In this document: positions 1 through 12,605 of the stretch, one piece after another
Layout: each line of letters begins with the position of its first letter
How positions within the stretch are numbered: position 1 is the stretch's first letter
Assembly: GCA_025330725.1 (NCBI GenBank)
Contig: JAIWND010000007.1
Location: forward strand, 1,153,042-1,217,041
Length of the DNA: 64,000 bases
Source of the DNA: Chlamydoabsidia padenii
Taxonomy: Eukaryota; Mucoromycota; Mucoromycetes; Mucorales; Cunninghamellaceae
Direction of reading: 5' to 3'
The notes under the pieces: model-generated
What the model saw: the letters and a program-made list of their open reading frames with translations, nothing else
The model's database searches: none
What the model was told of the DNA's origin: nothing
Translations under genes and position numbers: made by a program

Positions 1-156
1 CCTTCTCCTCTTCGGCAGACAAAGGAAACACCTACCGGACCACCTCGACGATTCGAATTTGCTCCTCGATCGAGACTCAGTGTATATGGCATGAACGACC
101 GTGGATCAATGTCTAACAAGGCGATCATTGAAGAAGAGGAAGAAGAAGAAGAATAG
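1..156 (+). CDS. C-terminal end of an unidentified protein (partial)
   Basis: An open frame runs from the first base to TAG at 154-156 and encodes 51 residues. The sequence is Pro/Arg-rich (RQTKETPTGPPRRFEFAPRS), then has a short hydrophilic stretch and ends in eight consecutive Glu. No domain can be recognised. An acidic tail like this is common at the ends of cytoplasmic domains of fungal membrane and signalling proteins, but that is only a general association. The codons are sensible and the stop is followed by AT-rich sequence like the other 3' ends here, so I take it as the end of a real gene that lies mostly outside the window. Confidence 0.6.
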   Translation, partial: PSPLRQTKETPTGPPRRFEFAPRSRLSVYGMNDRGSMSNKAIIEEEEEEEE

Positions 157-1043
157 GGTCTCTCTCTCTCTTTCTCTTAAAAAAACACATCCATTCATTC
201 ATTTATTCATTCACTTAACCACCTCTCATTTATTCATTCATTCGTATCTTTAGTATCAAACTCTCCTCATTTTTTATATCACTCCCTTCATTTTATACCA
301 TAGATCCCTCTCTCTCGCACACACACACACACTTTTATATACTTTATCTCATATTCTTATTAGTTTACTATTGTTATTCCTGTTATCACTCTTCTTCCCT
401 CTTTTATATACATATACTTACTCTCTTTGACTTTATCGGCTCATAAAACACAAAAAAAAAAAAAAAAAAAAAAAATTAAATAAAAAATAACCTTTTGCAT
501 ATTGTCTTTATTTATGCTAAATGCCTCGGGCGGGTCTTGAAATATTTACTCCTTGATGTGGCCCAAGTATTATCATTGTACCCATCTGACCGGGGTATCA
601 CATTTCTTGCATGAATCAGAGAATTAATGTACTTGATTTATGGAATAATAATAATTGCCCTGGTAATATATTATATTGCAAGAAATGTTGGAAGACCCTG
701 ATCGGGATTTGAAGTTACCTTCTCTCTATTGACACGCTTTCTTACTATCATACCAACTTCAGCCGATTGTGGGTACATAGCATCTCAAGTTTAACATTAC
801 TGGCACAATGGTTTGAGCGATTGACTTTTTAAATTAATTTGGGAATACGAATGAGAGTCATTATCGCTGTTTCTATCAATATTGGTCCTATACATATTCC
901 ATTTTACAACATATCCAAATACCGCTCTACATACATATACAATTAACAAGTTTATTTAAAAGTGTTTTATTATCAAGTAAACAATAAAAAGTCATGGGAA
1001 AGGGGACAACAAAAAAAGTAAAGTCTGTGGAGTGTCGATGAGA
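157..1043. other. intergenic region between two convergent 3' ends
   Basis: No coding region is visible. The stretch holds CT-rich and ATTC-rich low-complexity sequence (160-250), a CA repeat near 320-332 and an A tract near 452-474. Two copies of the recurrent G-rich motif are present: GGGCGGGTCTTGAAAT at 528-543 and TCGGGATTTGAAG at 702-714. The region is flanked by a + strand 3' end and a - strand 3' end, so these copies are not next to any start codon inside the window. Confidence 0.6.
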
Positions 1044-2358
1044 TTAAGTGCAATCTTTACAGCAATAATCTACATATTTGATATCTGCGCATATGCATAA
1101 TCATAGGGAGGGAAGTAAAAGCAAGAAGACAGTTAGTAAGGTGATACATGGATTTCATGCACATACAAGAATATAGGAGTCATTTTATGTACCTGATCGA
1201 TTACCAAACCAGGAAGGGAATGGATGCGGATGTCCATCGCCACCACCCATTAGAGCAAAGCCACAAAGAAAAACCATCAAAGAGGTTCCAGAATCCAAAG
1301 CAGTGGATAGCAAGTAATTGTATTTTACGAACCAATCCCGATGATACTTTTTCAGGTACCATTGGGAGACAATAGTAAGGAAGAAGGAGACCAGGACATA
1401 GGAGGATGCTGACCCAGGCATTAGTACCAACCCAATCAGGATCATAGGAATATTGACCAAATCAAAACCCTTATTTGGAAACACCCGATGAAGAAACCAA
1501 AATGGCAAAGGCAAGAAGAACCCAATCAAGAATGCCCACAGGATGATGGCATATTTAGTCGAAGGTCCAAACATCGCCAATGGTCCAATAGCGCCCCTAT
1601 GAATCAGCATACAGAATAAAAAGTGACCATGTTAGTGTCATTTACCCTATTCTTCTTTTATCGTATTACCAAGTAATGGCCGCAGAGTTCATTGTTTGAA
1701 AAGAACTCCCATTCCAAGTGTTGCTTCTTGTTTGAGGATCCAATAATATTTCGCGTTGATTGGTGACAATGATCTATAGTAAAAATAAAAATAAATAAAA
1801 ATAAAAAAGAGGGGGGGGAAGAGGGTCAATTAGTCTATTGGAATCTGATCATTATTGAATTGACTTACAATGTTAATCAAATAGTTAAAAAGACACCCGA
1901 TTACAGTGCCGATCATTTGATTGAAGAAGACAAGTCGTGGGGGTATCTTCATATAATGTCCAATCTTGAGATCATTTGCCAGTTTCCCTGCTTGTGCTAA
2001 AGTATTGTATCCCAGTGTTTTAAAGTACATATTGGCGACTATGTTTATATTAGAATCATGGTATAAAAGAGGTTAGTCATTGTTTGTTATTACAAGTTGG
2101 TCTTTAGTATGTACTTTACCTGGCTTCCCTGGAAATATGAAGCCACCAACCATTTCTGCAAATACGTTGAGTCCAAATCCACGGCCTGTCACCGCTTCGA
2201 TCATATTCAGTGGCAAAGATAAAACCAAAGAGACAAATATGGCCACGATGACTCCCCACCATGGCAATTGACTGTCATTCATATAGGCTACACCAATATT
2301 GAGAGCGATCCCAAATACAAACAATGCATAATACCACCAGTTAGGGACCTTTCATCGT

Positions 2359-2401
<43 letters not shown>

Positions 2402-4023
2402 GTGTGTGTGTGTGAGAAGAAGAGTAAGAATACTTTACAAGTAAATTTTTACATACCTCTTTATAAAAAGCCATCAGTCTCATATGTATATCAGTGGTAG
2501 TGATCACCTTGTTTCTTGCTGATACCATGGTATCCCAGATAATTCGACCATGATAAAGGGCCACATGAGTCACCGAGGCAGTAACAGCAAAGTTCATAAA
2601 CACATACCCCATAGCACCGACTGTAGAGAAATGAGGAGGCCCAACTTGATCTAATTTGGTATAGTTGAGAGAATTATCCAAGTTGAGGACTTGATGTTGT
2701 GGATACAATTTGGATTCACCTGACGTTTCATTAAGGGCAAAAAGAGAGTTGGATAAGAATGGGAAACTTTGGGCGTCCCAAATGTTGTAATAGTATAACA
2801 ATGGCGCCATGATATACAAGAGAAAGATACCACCATAGATATTCATTTGCACATACAAGGGGAAGACAAGAGGTGATAAGGATGATAGATAATTCCAATC
2901 AAAACTAAGTTGGAATATACCGAGACCTTCGTTTACTATAAAACGAGTTGATTAGCCTATAAAATTGCAAGTCCATTTCCATACTTTACCTGCCAATCCA
3001 CCAAATATCCTTTGAATCCATACTGAATGTTGATTCACCATACATGCAATTGATATACCACCTAGGAGAGGAAACATGTATTGAGGGATGAATTCATAAA
3101 AGAAGACAGCAGCAAAGGTGAGGAAGAAGAATCGTGTTCGCCATTGGGAGTCTTCGTTATCAGAATTAAGTGTGCGTAAAAGAGAGATAGTAGGTAAGGA
3201 GGTAGGCCTAAAGAATAAATAAATAAATAAAAAAAGATAAACAATAAACAAAGGAATCACCCAAAAAAAAAAAAAGCGGATTTTGAAATATGATGTGAAT
3301 TTATGCAACAAGAGGCTTCATTACCAAATCATCTTTGCAGGATACACCAATGTCTTTCTTAATTGACCAGCAATGCCGTATCCAACTAATTGGGTCGCAA
3401 GTAACATCATAATGGAACCAAATGCACCAGGAGCATTTTCATAAAAGAGTTGTTGGACACCCAACACCATTGTACCATACGCTGCAGAATTAGCAGACGA
3501 GACCATGACATATATACAAGTATGCTCTTTTGCATTAAAAGGAGCTGGATTCAACCATCCTCCTGTAGGCAAGTACTTTTCCATTGCTTTACACATTACA
3601 TAGGCGATCATCAGCATGAATGTCGTTGTTAAAGGTATTCCCACCGGTTTGAATAACATTAACTGACTGACTGAAGCACTGATAGCAGATAATATCTATC
3701 AATGAATGTATGCAATTCTTAAATTAAAAAATTCATGCCACTTTCTTACCCTGCCCCTTGTCAGCCCTCCCTCTCTTACTTACAACTCCGACTAATAGGG
3801 ATCTAAAAGTGAAAACGACCATACTAGGGTCATCCTCTGTTATTGCAAGATCGTTCACAATATTCACATAGCTTTGATCCTCTTTATCGTCTTGTGCTTT
3901 TAACTTTTCAGAGTCAATGACATTATACTGCTCATCATTGATATCTAGAAAAGCATTAGTGGTTTGCTCGTCCTCGATGTTTTGTTGTAAAGACAGCCTT
4001 TTCTTTAAATTTTCATCAGACAT
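1044..4023 (-). CDS. OPT-family oligopeptide transporter
   Basis: A multi-exon gene for a proton-coupled oligopeptide transporter of the fungal/plant OPT family, a polytopic plasma-membrane or vacuolar carrier of small peptides or peptide-like metal chelates. The N-terminus is acidic and hydrophilic and then enters EDDPSMVVFTFRSLLVGV, the usual OPT lead into the first membrane helix. Many hydrophobic segments follow. Late signatures include FPNKGFDLVNIPMILIG and, near the end, GDGHPHPFPSWFGNR. I chose ATG at 4021-4023 over the upstream codon that would add ten hydrophobic residues. Exons read through 3784/3695, 3325/3207 and 2990 with GT-AG borders. The C-terminus needs one more intron (1192-1085), after which the frame continues as DIKYVDYCCKDCT and stops at 1044-1046; this Cys-rich ending fits the family. 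One intron holds a 40-nt A/T homopolymer. The gene diverges from the myosin gene across about 0.6 kb. Confidence 0.9.
2360..2399. repeat. 40-nt A homopolymer inside an OPT intron
   Basis: An uninterrupted A run on the + strand, which is a T run in the sense of the gene, directly followed by a short GT repeat. It lies within an intron. It is the longest of many intronic A/T tracts in the window. Confidence 0.95.
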
Positions 4024-4638
4024 TTCATTAATTGAAAGAAAAAACAAAAACAAAAAGAAAAAGAAAGGAAGAAGGAAAGATAAAGAGGGATGGGGGAGGC
4101 GAACATTTTAAGAAAAGAAAAAAAGGGGCAGGTTGGTTCCTTTAACTTCTAATTTCGGATCACTGATTAAGAAAGCAACATAAACATGCCGTCATAAGCT
4201 AATGTGCTATGACTTTATTGTAATTGTCACTGTACGGTAATTTTATGTTGATGTCAACCATAACCCTATACTCATGCGTCTTAACAAAGTTGCTGGCCGA
4301 GACAAGCGGGTTCTGAACATATTGATATGGGAGTGAGAATGAGAAGAACAGGGCTCGAGGATGATTCCTTTTTATCACTTACTCCATACAACATATATAC
4401 CATGTTTATATACAAACATATCTATATTCATCAAAAGAATGGTGGTGCTACCTTTCTTACCAAATGTCAACGTTTTATCAAGATGAGCACGAGGACCGAA
4501 ATGTCGGGATTTGAATTATTTTCATTTCTTGGACTTTTCCTTTCTCGTCTCGTCTTTCTTTCTTTCTTTCTTTCTTTCTTCTTTCTTTTGACATCTCTTC
4601 TCCAATAGAACAATACTAATCAACCCACTTGGAACACA
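4024..4638. promoter_or_regulatory. divergent promoter region, OPT transporter and myosin I
   Basis: This gap separates the start codons of two divergently transcribed genes, so it should hold both promoters. Visible elements are a TCGGGATTTGAAT motif copy at 4504-4516 (about 120 bp before the myosin ATG), a weaker AGCGGGTTCTGAAC copy at 4305-4318, and a TTTC tetranucleotide run near 4555-4584. No convincing TATA position can be fixed. Confidence 0.5.
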
Positions 4639-7600
4639 ATGGCGATAAAGGTATAATAATGGAAAGGTTGATAGTAATGCCTGAACTAGTAAAGATGATG
4701 ATGACTGACCCTTTTCCTTCTTGTTTAATTATAGAAACCGTTGGGCAACAAGAAAGGAGGTGAAAAGAAGGTCATCAAGGCCAACCGACCTGCCAAAGCT
4801 GACTGGAAAGAAGGTGTAAAGAAGAAAATCGTGGGTGTCTCTGACATGACTTTGCTTACCAAGATTACCAATGAAGCCATCAACGACAACTTGATGAAGC
4901 GTTGGCAGAATGGTGAAATTTATGTAAGTCATCCAGCCCCCTTCTAACAAAAGTTATAACTGACAAACCCTCCTCCTTCTTAACCTTCTTTACACACCAA
5001 CCTTTATAGACATACATTGGTCACGTCCTTATTAGTGTCAATCCTTTCCGTGATCTCGGTATCTACACTGACGAAGTACTTCACAGCTATCAGGGGAAAA
5101 ATCTCTTGGAGGTAATCAAAAAGGAAATGATACAAAAAATACTAGTCCTTATCTAACGTATTTTATTGCCAATAGATGCCGCCCCATGTATTTGCCATTG
5201 CAGAGGCCTCCTATCACCACATGAATAGCTACAAGGAAAACCAGTGCATCATCATCAGGTAAAGTGGGGATAAAAGAAGGGGGGGGGGAATCATGATCGA
5301 CTGACTGTTTTGTTTGCCCCTACATGTCACTAGTGGAGAATCTGGTGCTGGTAAAACTGAAGCGGCTAAACGAATCATGCAGTACATCGCGGCTGTCTCT
5401 GGTGATGGTGCCAATTCAGCAATCAAGGAAATCAAGGAAATGGTGCTGGCCACAAATCCTTTATTAGAAAGCTTTGGGTGTGCAAAAACGCTCCGAAATA
5501 ACAATTCAAGTCGTCATGTAAGTCATTAATTTGATTTATTATACTGACATTTATACTGACTTGGATTCACTGTCAGGGCAAATATTTGGAAATCCAATTC
5601 AATGGTCAAGGACAGCCTGTCGGTGCAATCATCACGAACTACTTGTTGGAAAAGGTAAGGTCATGTAAAATAAAATAAAATATAAAATATCTTGGAAACA
5701 CTCATTCTTTTATTGTAGAACCGGGTTGTTGGTCAAATCGATAACGAAAGAAATTTCCATATCTTTTATCAACTAACAAAAGGTGCTCTTCCCGAATATC
5801 AAGGTAAAACAAAAAAAAAAAAAAAAAAAAATAGGCTGGTAATAAATACATTAACCGATTCTCTCAAACATGACGAAACACATAGAATCGTATGGTCTTC
5901 AAGGTCCTGAAAGCTATCTGTATACAAGTCGAAGCAATTGTCTTGATGTGGAAGGAATCAATGATATTGAAGATTTCCAAGATACTTTGGTAAGTTTCAA
6001 GTTATCTGATATAGAATGTTATCTCCAACTTGACATTATCTTTTTTCACTATTACTATAGAATGCTATGAACATCATTGGTCTTCAAAAATCTGAACAAG
6101 ATGAAATCTTTAAACTATTGGCGACTATTCTTTGGATTGGCAACCTTGTTTTTGTGGAAGATGATTCAGGAAACGCAGTAATTTCTGATGGTGATGGTAA
6201 GGCACAAAAAAAGAAAGAAAATGTGAACTGTTCTTATAAAACTAACATTCTTATTTTTTAGTGGCCAACTTTGTCGCTTATCTCCTGGAGGTTGATGCTG
6301 AATCCTTGTCAAAAGCATTGACTAGTCGTATCATGGAAACCCAACGTGGCGGAAGACGAGGTAAGGAAAAAGAACACGTATATGCAATCTGGTCAACTAA
6401 CTGGTTGCTTTATGCTTGTAGGTAGTGTTTACGAAGTGCCACTTAACGTCACTCAAGCAACAGCAGTACGCGATGCTCTCTCCAAAACGATTTATGAACG
6501 TCTCTTTGAATGGATTGTCACCCGTGTCAATGTCTCATTGGAATCTCGTGGTGGCGCGGAATATGTGATTGGTGTGCTGGATATCTACGGTTTCGAAATC
6601 TTTGACGACAACAACTTTGAACAACTGTGTATCAACTATGTCAACGAAAAACTTCAACAAATCTTTATCGAACTCACCCTCAAGGCGGAACAAGAAGAAT
6701 ATGTACGAGAACAAATTCAGTGGACGCCTATCAAATTCTTCAATAATAAAGTGGTGTGCGATCTTATTGAAGAAAAACGACCTCCTGGTGTATTTGCGGC
6801 TCTGAACGATGCTTGTATGACTGCTCACGCCGATCCTGCTGCTGCTGATAACTCGTTTGTCCAACGTCTTGGCTTCCTGGCAAACAATCCTCACTTTGAA
6901 TCACGCGGGTCTAAATTCTTGATTCGTCATTATGCTGGTGATGTGCTATACAATGTGGATGGTATGACTGACAAGAACAAGGATGCTTTATTGAAAGATC
7001 TGTTGGAACTCGTCACTGGCTCGACAGATCAATTCGTATCTCACACTCTCTTCCCTGAACGCATTGATCCTAATTCCAAGAAAAGACCTCCTACTGCTGG
7101 CGACAAGATCAAGACCTCTTGTAATGCCCTGGTTACCAAACTTATGCAATGCCATCCAAGCTATATTCGGACCATCAAGCCCAATGATAACCGAAGCTCC
7201 TCTGAATATGATCAAAAACGGGTCCTTCATCAAGTACAATATCTTGGTTTATGCGAAAACATTCGCGTACGAAGAGCTGGCTTTGCTTATAGAACGGTAG
7301 GTCTGGTTATGATTTGACAAGAATGGGGATACTAATAGAAGTACCTTTTTTTTTTTTATCTTGTAGACTTTTGACAAGTTTTTGGAACGATTCTATCTTC
7401 TCAGTCCTGTTACTGGCTATGCAGGTGAATACGTTTGGAATGGCGACGCCAAAACTGGATCTCACGAAATCATGAAACACAACAATATACCGACAGATGA
7501 ATGGCAAATGGGAACTTCCAAAATGTTTATTCGCCATCCTGAAACCGTAAGTATGAGATCAGGTAGGTTCAATGATCTTTACTAACTTTGTTTTGTTTAG

Positions 7601-8831
7601 ATCTTTGCCCTGGAACATATGCGGGATCGCTATTGGCACAACATGGCGACAAGGATACAGCGTGCTTGGCGGGGATATGTCAGGCATAAACATGACTGTG
7701 CACGAAAAATTCAACGATTTTGGCGCCAAAACAAATATAACATTGGCTATTTACAAATGCGCGAATACGGTCACCAAATATTGAACAACAGGAAGGAACG
7801 ACGGCGTTACTCACTCCTCAGCATGCGGAAATTCACAGGTGATTATATGGACATCAAGAATGGATCAGGGTCTATCAGAATGATTCGTGATGCTATTGCT
7901 TTTGCACATAATGAAGAGGTGATCTTTAGTATGCGTGGTCAAACCCTTGTGGCCCGAGCAATGCGATCTAGTATTCCCAGTCCTCGAACTTTGGTCATGG
8001 TAAGATTCGTATTCAAAAAAAAAAAAAAAAAAAAAAGGACTAAACTAACATTATTTTTATATTTAGACAAATCAAGCTATACATGTTGTGATGACCACCA
8101 AGAAGGAGCAAATCCTATCGATGGTGGATGAAAAGGCCATTCCTCTAAACTCGATCAGTGCTGTCAGTCTATCAAACCTCCGCGATGACTGGTTTGTCCT
8201 CCATGTCGATGGCTCTCCTGATGGGGACACTGTTTTATGCTGTTTATTCAAAACCGAACTGCTGGCTCACTTGTTACAACAAACCGGGGGAAGAGTCCAA
8301 GTCAACGTGGATTCTCAATTCCCATACAAGAAGAAGGGCGGGAAATCGGCTACCATGAAGTTTGTCAAGGATGAAACTGCTACTGGTGATGGAATTTACA
8401 AGAGTCATGTTGTCCGTATTGCCTCTGGGGAACCTGCTACAAGTGGTAAGTACCAAATGATGGATCATAGAAAAGATTATAAATCTGGATGTCCTTTTTT
8501 TTATATTTATTTTATCAGTGTCTGATCCTCCATGTCCTGTCAAGCCAAGAAATATCCCTGAAAAACGAAAGGTTACCAAAAAACCTGCTGCTAGTCGACC
8601 GATTCCATCTGGTACAAAATCATCTGCTATATCTGCCAACATGCAAGCTTCAACCAATGTGGGAAGACAACCTCCACCACCTCCACCGCCACCACCTGCT
8701 TCTTCAACACCAACATTACCAACCTACAAAGCAATCTATCCATTCCATTCTGATAACGATGGCGAAGTATCTTTTGAAGAAGGTACTATACTGGAAGTAG
8801 TGGAAAAGGATGACAATGGTAAGATAACCGG

Positions 8832-8868
<37 letters not shown>

Positions 8869-9585
8869 GAAACTGTAGGGGAAAAGTAATGCCGAAACTA
8901 ACGTTCTTTTATGTTTTTTTTGATAGGATGGTGGCTCGCGCGCCTAGATGGCAAAGAAGGCTGGGTACCTAACAACTACTTGGAAGAATATGTGGCTCCT
9001 GAACCAGTAAAAGCTCCGCCGCCACCACCAGCACGACGACCTCCACCCTCTATACCGCAACCATCGACGACACAACATGCTTCTCCACCTTTTGTGCCAC
9101 AACCATCGACGACACATTCCTCTGTCATTCAAAATACAAGTCCACCACCACCTGTCATTCCGGGCATTGCGACTCGACCTACACCTTCTCGTATCAGTCA
9201 TCCTCCTGCAAGTGATTATTCTGCGGTCCCAGTGATGCCAGGCATTGCTGCCCCATCCAATGGTGTGCCTCCATGGAAAGCCCAATTGGAAGCACGAAAA
9301 GCGGCGGCTGCAAGTGCACCGGCACCCATACCAGCGGCACGTCCGGTATCAACATCGACACCTCCTCCTATTAATCGACGTCCTCCTCCTGTCATTGCGC
9401 CAAAGCCAGTCATTCCTGCCAGGCCTTCGATTCCTGCTCGTCCTGGTACTGTAGCTCCTCCCTCGGCTGCTGCAAACTCATTGGCTGATGCGGTAAGTAA
9501 ATTGGTATATATAAAAAAGATGGGTTGGAACTAATTTTTATCACTGTTGTTTTTATAGTTAAGGCAACGGAGACCAGGAAACTAG
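4639..9585 (+). CDS. MYO1: class I (long-tailed) myosin heavy chain
   Basis: Actin-based motor for endocytosis and polarised growth, like yeast Myo3/5 and Aspergillus MyoA. The start exon is only MAIK (4639-4650); the intron ends at 4734. The motor has the P-loop [13 protein letters not shown] (about 5335-5370), the actin-binding and relay segments up to IRTIKPND, and [22 protein letters not shown]. The TEDS position sits at a splice junction and reads RRGSVYEV, so the Ser used by PAK-type kinases is kept. Two IQ motifs follow ([13 protein letters not shown] and [10 protein letters not shown]), then a basic TH1 membrane-binding region, a polyproline stretch, one SH3 domain ([20 protein letters not shown] ... 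[12 protein letters not shown]), and a second long Pro-rich tail. About 16 short introns are needed; several carry A tracts just after the donor. The last exon gives ALRQRRPGN and TAG at 9583-9585. The Arp2/3-binding acidic tail of yeast and Aspergillus relatives is not seen. Confidence 0.96.
8832..8865 (+). repeat. A homopolymer (about 34 nt) after a myosin intron donor
   Basis: The A run starts a few bases after the GTAAGATAACCG donor of the intron that splits the SH3 domain. Similar but shorter runs sit in other myosin introns near 5810-5830 and 8015-8036, again at the 5' side of the intron. Confidence 0.85.
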
Positions 9586-9995
9586 AGTAGAAAATAGCTG
9601 GTGGTCTTTTTATTTAGTTTGATAGTACATAGATTTAGTTTTGTTACATATTTATCGTCTGTGTCTGATTTTTATAACAATGAATAAAGTAATTTTGTTG
9701 TGGATCTTCAAGTACAAAATCATATTGTTTAAATTGTCTTTACCCTCTTGTTCCCTCTGCAGATGAGCTGTCCTCCACTACATACACTGTATCTTGTCAT
9801 CTTGCCTGCAAGTAGAAACCCGATTTGGTGGTCTTTATGCACTCTTGTGAATCTCGCCCCCATCAAAGTGCGCTGGTGGCGGCGTTTGAAATACAGGGAG
9901 GCTGACGCTCTAAAAAATCAAAACGAGCTCAATTTTGATTTTTGACAGCTTTCTTTTACTCCTTTATTAATTCACATCCAAACAGAAAAAAAGTA
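9586..9995 (+). promoter_or_regulatory. myosin 3' end and CCT theta promoter
   Basis: The first part holds the myosin 3' UTR with a poly(A) signal AATAAA at about 9683-9688. The second part is the upstream region of the chaperonin gene. It contains GGCGGCGTTTGAAAT at 9878-9892, 104 bp before the ATG. The identical 15-mer occurs inverted at 61210-61224. GGCGG followed by TTTGAA resembles the CDE/CHR pair of animal cell-cycle promoters, but that comparison is only inference. Confidence 0.5.
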
Positions 9996-11123
9996 ATGGC
10001 TTTACGTGTTCCAAAAAGTACTCTGCCTCAACTTTTTAGAGATGGCTACAAGGTATATACTCTATATGAAAAGTCTAGATGTTTATTACTAACCCACTTA
10101 TCACATGTCATCTTGAATTCTCTCTAGATTCAACAAGGTGTAGATGAAGCTGTTTTACGCAACATTGAAGCTACGCATGAACTTTCTGAAGTGGTGCGAA
10201 CTTCCATGGGTCCTAATGGTAAGACTAGTGTATAAACCAACATGATGTAAATTGGAGATTATAACTATTTTTTACTACCAGGTCGAAACAAGATGATCAT
10301 CAACCACTTGGAAAAGTTATTTGTGACCAATGATGCTGCGACGATTATTCGTGAACTCGAAGTTGTCCATCCTGCTGCTAAGCTTTTAGTGATGGCTTCT
10401 CAACAACAAGAATCCGAATTGGGTGATAATACCAACTTTGTCATTGTGTTTGCTGGTGCGTTATTACAAAAGGCAGAACATCTTTTACGACTTGGTCTCC
10501 ATCCCTCCGAAATCGTACAAGGCTATGAACTTGCCCGTGACCGTGCTCTTGATATTTTGCCAGGTAAAAGGGGGGAGAAAAAGAGAGGATTAGTTTGGAA
10601 CCATGCTAACTTTTTTATTGTTTCTTGTAGAATTATCGGTGGGAACGGTGGATGATCTCTTCTCAAAGGATGATTTGAAAAAGGCAATCCGATCAGCGAT
10701 CAGTGCTAAACAAATTGGGTATGAAGATCTATTGGGTGATCTCGTGGTGGAAGCTGTATCTAATATTATGCCCAAGAATCCCAAGGATTTCAATGTTGAC
10801 AATATCCGTGTGGTCAAGGTGATGGGCTCAAGTCTTCATGAATCAAGAGTGGTGCGTGGTATGGTATTTGGTCGTGAACCTGAAGGTAATTAAAGGGAAA
10901 AAGGAATATGGAGTAGATATGCTAATTCGATATGATTTTTTATTTGTATTAGGTGTTGTCCAAAATGTCACTAAAGCAAAGGTGGCTATCTTTACTTGTC
11001 CTCTTGATGTGGCTCAAACTGAAACCAAGGGAACTGTCCTGATTCACAATGCTCAAGAAATGTTAAACTTTAGCAAAGACGAAGAAAAACACATGGAAAA
11101 GGTAAAATGTCGGTGCACGGTTT

Positions 11124-11160
<37 letters not shown>

Positions 11161-12144
11161 ATATTGACTTTTTTTTTTTTTTTTTTTTTGAATAGATCTT
11201 CCAAGAACTTGCTGATGCTGGTGTTAATGTGGTGGTGACTGGTAACGGTATTGGTGAATTGGCATTACATTACCTGAACCGATTCAACATTATGGCAGTC
11301 AAGGTTCTATCCAAATTTGATCTTCGTCGCTTATGCCGTGTGGTGGGCGCGACTGCTTTGGCCCGTATGGGTGCTCCTATGCCTGAAGAAATGGGTTATT
11401 GCGATGTGGTGGAAACGGTTGAAATTGGTAGCGACCGCGTCACTGTCTTTCGTCAAGAACAAAGCGAACAATCTCGTACGACCACCATTGTCATCCGGGG
11501 TGCTACTCAGAATCATATGGATGATATCGAACGTGCCATTGATGATGGTGTCAATGTGATCAAGGCTATCACTCGGGATAATCGTCTGTTGGCTGGTGCG
11601 GGTGCGGTGGATATGGAATTGAACAAGCGCCTTCAAACAGTGGCGGCCAAGACTCCAGGATTGAACCAACATGCCATCAAAAAGTTTGCTGAAGCTTTGG
11701 AAGTGGTGCCTCGTACTCTATGTGATAATGCCGGTATGGATGCTACTGCCACTTTATCGCGTCTTTATGCTGCTCATTATCAAGAATCTGGATCTGGTGC
11801 TACCGTGGGTGTAGATGTCGAGGTTTGTATAATGAAAAAGAAGATTGGGGAGTTATTGACTTTTTTTTTTTTTTTTTTTTTTTTTGTTTAGAATAATAAT
11901 GATGGTACTCTGGATGCTGTCAAGGCTAATATCTTTGATATTGTGGCTGCTAAATACTGGGCTCTCAAATTGGCTGCTGATACCGCTATCACCATTCTCA
12001 GGGTTGATCAAGTAAGCATGAGTATAATTAGAAGCAAGCACTCGTTACTCATTTCTTTTATTTTATTTTATGTAGATCATCATGTCTAAGCCTGCGGGTG
12101 GGCCAAAACCTCCAAAGCAACAAGGCCATTGGGATCAAGATTGA
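9996..12144 (+). CDS. CCT8: T-complex protein 1 subunit theta (CCT8)
   Basis: Subunit of the cytosolic group II chaperonin TRiC/CCT, which folds actin, tubulin and other proteins with ATP. The protein begins MALRVPKSTLPQLFRDGYK, the theta-type N-terminus. It continues with the nucleotide-binding segments RTSMGPNGRNKMI and VTNDAATIIRELEVVHPAAK, theta-specific FAGALLQKAEHLLRLGL, and the apical segment NIMAVKVLSKFDLRRLCR. It ends LRVDQIIMSKPAGGPKPP and HWDQD, with TGA at 12142-12144. Length is that of the family (about 550 residues). Seven introns are visible; one holds a long GT repeat followed by a T tract (about 11125-11190) and another a T tract near 11861-11885. The ATP-hydrolysis motif usually written GDGT reads GDNTN here; the Asp is kept. 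Confidence 0.97.
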
Positions 12145-12605
12145 AATGATTGACTGGATTATGCTATCAGTAATCCACTTCTTTATATATACTCAGCTCT
12201 CTCTCTCTCTCTCTTTTACTTGTTGTTTTGTCTTTATATCTTTTAGTCATGTAGATCATCCTTCCCCCTAGTTTTTATGTCTCTTCCAAATATCATTTAA
12301 TAAAAGCAGCATTAACAAACATTTGCCACACGTCTTTTTTTGATCATCATCGGTAAAAGTATCGGCAATTGGATGATGATATCTATTAATGCAACTGTGC
12401 AATACTAAAAACAAAATCATGCAACTTTATTTGTTTATTTTTTAGCGCCATCCTATTGATCTACCTTGATCATCAGTGCTCATTCGATAGACAAGACATA
12501 ATATGATTTTATTGATGTTATATATATATCAAAGGAAGATATAAAAAAAAAAAGACTAGACTAGGTATTTACAACTAACTAACTACTACTAGATGACATT
12601 CTATA
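12145..12605. other. convergent 3' region between CCT8 and the MEF2-type gene
   Basis: A CT dinucleotide run lies near 12199-12214 and an AATAAAA poly(A) signal near 12299, which fits the CCT8 3' end. The rest is AT-rich with TATATATATC near 12520. No coding capacity is seen. Confidence 0.6.

Noticed and set aside
1148..1375. A 75-codon + strand frame at the OPT 3' end
   Set aside because: It overlaps the conserved C-terminal exon of the transporter on the other strand and shows no features.
11125..11190. GT repeat plus T tract in CCT8 as a mobile-element or Z-DNA signal
   Set aside because: It sits in an intron next to normal splice sites and is ordinary microsatellite sequence.
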